A stretch of 24,177 nucleotides of DNA from Nitrososphaeraceae archaeon (GTDB taxonomy: Archaea; Thermoproteota; Nitrososphaeria; Nitrososphaerales; Nitrososphaeraceae), in assembly GCA_025449515.1 (NCBI GenBank), contig JANWJI010000147.1, forward strand, positions 1-24,177. Direction: 5' to 3'. The notes beneath the pieces were generated by a model that saw only the letters and a list, made by a program, of their open reading frames with translations, searched no databases and was not told the origin of the DNA. The position numbers were made by a program, and so were the translations under genes. Below, piece by piece: positions 22,272 through 24,177 of this stretch; positions within the stretch are counted from its first letter, which is position 1; the number at the start of each line of letters is the position of its first letter.

Positions 22272-23132
22272 CTATTTCCTTGCAGCTTCGATGCTGTAAT
22301 CTATTATAGCATTTGCGATATCAGTTTTAGCAACCTTGGAAGCACCACGAAATTCAACAGTGTTATTAATTTCGTGTACTAGCAGACCTCTCGTGTCATC
22401 TTCCATTAGGTCAACTCCTAATACACCTCCTCCTACTACCTTAGCCGCCTTCAGAGTAATGTCTTCTAACTCCTTTGTAATCGAAGCCTCTTCTGTTCGG
22501 CCTCCTCTTGCAATATTCGTCCTCCATTCCTTGTCCGCCGAATACCTATAGACCGCTGCAACAACCCGATCTCCTACTACTATACATCTAAGATCACGAG
22601 GTGGTCTCTTAACCATTTCCTGGATATAATATATGCGAGATAGGGGATTGTCATCCTCCTCTCTTAATTCTACGATCATATTCGCAGCTTCGCTATCTCG
22701 CAAAGGAAAAACACCTCGCCCCCACGAGCCAACAATTGGCTTAACTACCAGAGGGAAACCCGTTTTATTAATTAAATTTGACAATGATTCAGAACTGAAA
22801 GCGAAATGAGTAGTAGGAGTCGGTATATTTTGTTTAGCGAGCATAATTGAAGTTAATAATTTATTTCCGCATATTTCACCTACTTTGAAGCTATTGATGA
22901 CTAAAAAACCTAAAAATTCAAGACATGCTGTCAGGTATAATCCTCTGTAGTGGCTTATACTTCTTTGCAAGACAATGTCTCCTAAATCTAAGTCATTTTT
23001 TTTGCTATTAGTACCGATGCTGATGCTCTTTGCATCTATAATGTGCGTGTTTAACCCTCTCCTTCTTGCCTTGTCATATAATTCCTTTTCTTCAAAGCGA
23101 ACCTTGTCATAAATAATGCAAAATTCGACCAT
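22272..23132 (-). CDS. argX: Glutamate--LysW ligase ArgX
   Basis: A 286-aa ATP-grasp ligase, paralogous to lysX. It has Cys-Gly-Asn-Lys-Leu, Val-Val-Lys-Pro-Ile-Val-Gly-Ser-Trp-Gly-Arg-Gly, Arg-Pro-Pro-Arg-Asp-Leu-Arg and Glu-Ile-Asn-Asn-Thr-Val-Glu-Phe-Arg-Gly (254-263). The last differs from the LysX version (Phe-Lys-Asn) in the substrate-facing end. Its ATG follows the lysW copy 1 stop with no gap, and argG lies upstream, so the arginine branch is the best guess: linking glutamate to LysW. The assignment of the two paralogues could be reversed; it rests on context and tail sequence. Confidence 0.78.
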   Translation of the reverse strand: MVEFCIIYDKVRFEEKELYDKARRRGLNTHIIDAKSISIGTNSKKNDLDLGDIVLQRSISHYRGLYLTACLEFLGFLVINSFKVGEICGNKLLTSIMLAKQNIPTPTTHFAFSSESLSNLINKTGFPLVVKPIVGSWGRGVFPLRDSEAANMIVELREEDDNPLSRIYYIQEMVKRPPRDLRCIVVGDRVVAAVYRYSADKEWRTNIARGGRTEEASITKELEDITLKAAKVVGGGVLGVDLMEDDTRGLLVHEINNTVEFRGASKVAKTDIANAIIDYSIEAARK

Positions 23133-23318
23133 CTATTGTCCCCAATCTTCTCCAATTGATTCTGCCGGTTTTACCTCTATTTTTAGGTCCGATTTTTCAA
23201 TTATTTCAAAATTTGCACCACAGTCAGGGCAGGTTATGATTTCGCCTGCCATTGCGTCGCTAGCAACGTTGATTTCGGCTCCACAGTCATTACAGTCCTT
23301 TTTCATATTCGCTTTCAT
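23133..23318 (-). CDS. lysW: LysW amino-group carrier protein, copy 1
   Basis: A 61-aa zinc-ribbon carrier with Cys9-x2-Cys12 and Cys30-x2-Cys33, and the C-terminal Ile-Gly-Glu-Asp-Trp-Gly-Gln attachment motif. The first ATG (23318) overlaps the argG stop as ATGA, with AGGAG just ahead; Met5 at 23306 would give the usual 57 aa. It precedes argX directly. More basic at the N-terminus than copy 2. Confidence 0.95.
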   Translation of the reverse strand: MKANMKKDCNDCGAEINVASDAMAGEIITCPDCGANFEIIEKSDLKIEVKPAESIGEDWGQ

Positions 23319-24175
23319 CTCCTATTGTGAGATCTGTTTTCGCATATAGAGTTTGCAATTATTGACTGCAAACCCCATAATTCAGAGAAGCCCTTCGCCA
23401 GATTTTGATCAAATGTAGAACCGGCGTCATACGTTGCAAGTGATTCCTTATATATTGAATAAATTGATTCCCTTCCTACTACCCGCATCGAACCTCTATG
23501 AATCCGTAATTTGACCTTTCCAGTTACCTTTTTCTGAGAGGAGTCTATAAATCTCTCTAAATCGGTTCTAAGAGGTTCCTGCCAAAGTCCAGAATAGACC
23601 AGCCATGTCCATTGCTCATCAATCATTTGCTTGAATCGAAGTTGGTGATTTGTGAGGACCAATTTTTCGAGGTCTTTGTGAGATTCAATAATTGCAATTG
23701 CGGCTGGCGCTTCATAAATTTCCCTCGATTTCACGCCAACTACGCGATCCTCGATGTGATCGATTATCCCCACGCCACAATTGCCGACTGTCTTATTTAG
23801 ATTGTGTATGATCGACACCAAATCCATCTCTTTTCCGTTCAATCCAATAGGCAGACCTTTTTCGTACTCTATTTCTAGATAGACGGGATCACTGTCATCT
23901 GATCTAACAAAATGAAACAACTCTTCGGGAGGTTCGCAGTAAGAATCATCCAGCATACCTCCTTCAACTGCTCTTCCCCAATAGTTGGAATCAATGCTAT
24001 ATTTTTTGGCATCGAGTGATATAGGTATATTCTCTTCCTTGGCAAATCTTAATTCAATATCCCTAGTCAAATTCATATCTCTAATTGGCGCGACAATCTT
24101 TAAATTTGGATCTAGACTTCGAATAGTCACATCAAATCGAATTTGATCATTTCCCTTTCCGGTACAACCATGGGC
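23315..24175 (-). CDS. argG: Argininosuccinate synthase (5' end missing)
   Basis: The window holds the last 286 residues; the N-terminal part with the ATP loop lies beyond the right edge. Visible landmarks: Ala-His-Gly-Cys-Thr-Gly-Lys-Gly-Asn-Asp-Gln-Ile-Arg-Phe at the edge, Asn-Tyr-Trp-Gly-Arg, Gly-Ile-Ile-Asp-His-Ile-Glu-Asp-Arg, Lys-Ser-Arg-Glu-Ile-Tyr-Glu-Ala-Pro-Ala, and Tyr-Ser-Gly-Leu-Trp. It joins citrulline and aspartate with ATP. Its stop overlaps lysW copy 1, so arginine synthesis and the carrier genes are translated from the same message. Confidence 0.96.
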   Translation of the reverse strand, partial: AHGCTGKGNDQIRFDVTIRSLDPNLKIVAPIRDMNLTRDIELRFAKEENIPISLDAKKYSIDSNYWGRAVEGGMLDDSYCEPPEELFHFVRSDDSDPVYLEIEYEKGLPIGLNGKEMDLVSIIHNLNKTVGNCGVGIIDHIEDRVVGVKSREIYEAPAAIAIIESHKDLEKLVLTNHQLRFKQMIDEQWTWLVYSGLWQEPLRTDLERFIDSSQKKVTGKVKLRIHRGSMRVVGRESIYSIYKESLATYDAGSTFDQNLAKGFSELWGLQSIIANSICENRSHNRR

Positions 24176-24177
24176 AA

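Overview
The window looks like an ammonia-oxidising thaumarchaeon (Nitrososphaerota), most likely a soil Nitrososphaerales member of the Nitrosocosmicus type. The evidence is an archaeal TFB, a PPP phosphatase, a PAC2 proteasome-chaperone homologue, diphthine synthase, a BHB-intron tRNA, a single-OB SSB-like protein, and lysine/arginine synthesis on the LysW carrier. AT-rich DNA, wide gene-poor gaps in the left half, and genes starting about 26-30 nt from a TATA box also fit. The genus is an inference.

Left part (1-6242): a truncated YVTN-type beta-propeller end, a stand-alone response regulator, a 59-aa DUF1059 protein missed by length-limited ORF calling, and a Ca2+/H+ antiporter of the Cax type. 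A minus-strand chain of very short overlapping frames follows (3240-3957). Then come an AN1 zinc finger fused to a site-2-protease-like M50 membrane domain and a PPP-family protein phosphatase. Several gaps of 300-530 bp hold little beyond promoters and a few inverted repeats.

Middle part (6243-13931): TFB (minus), a processive GT2 glycosyltransferase resembling the Egghead type, an intron-containing tRNA-Leu(CAA) (minus), a small OB-fold protein, and a hairpin/T-rich terminator. After these come a PAC2 protein (minus), a 42-aa single-pass membrane protein (minus), and two tandem paralogous small winged-helix regulators converging on a GvpD/KaiC-like ATPase.

Right part (14048-24177, all minus strand) is a long amino-acid biosynthesis locus. 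In transcription order: argG (5' end outside the window) - lysW copy 1 - argX - lysY - lysZ - lysJ - Lrp-type regulator, then a promoter and homocitrate synthase - lysW copy 2 - lysX - lysK, then dphB fused to a DUF357 domain. The genes are tightly coupled (ATGA/GTGA overlaps, 0-12 nt gaps). ArgX and LysX are expected to attach glutamate and alpha-aminoadipate, respectively, to the C-terminal Glu-Asp-Trp-Gly-Gln tail region of LysW. The shared LysZ, LysY and LysJ then phosphorylate, reduce and transaminate the carrier-bound substrates, and LysK releases lysine or ornithine. ArgG carries the ornithine-derived branch on to arginine. Homocitrate synthase starts the aminoadipate branch; the enzymes between homocitrate and aminoadipate are not in the window.
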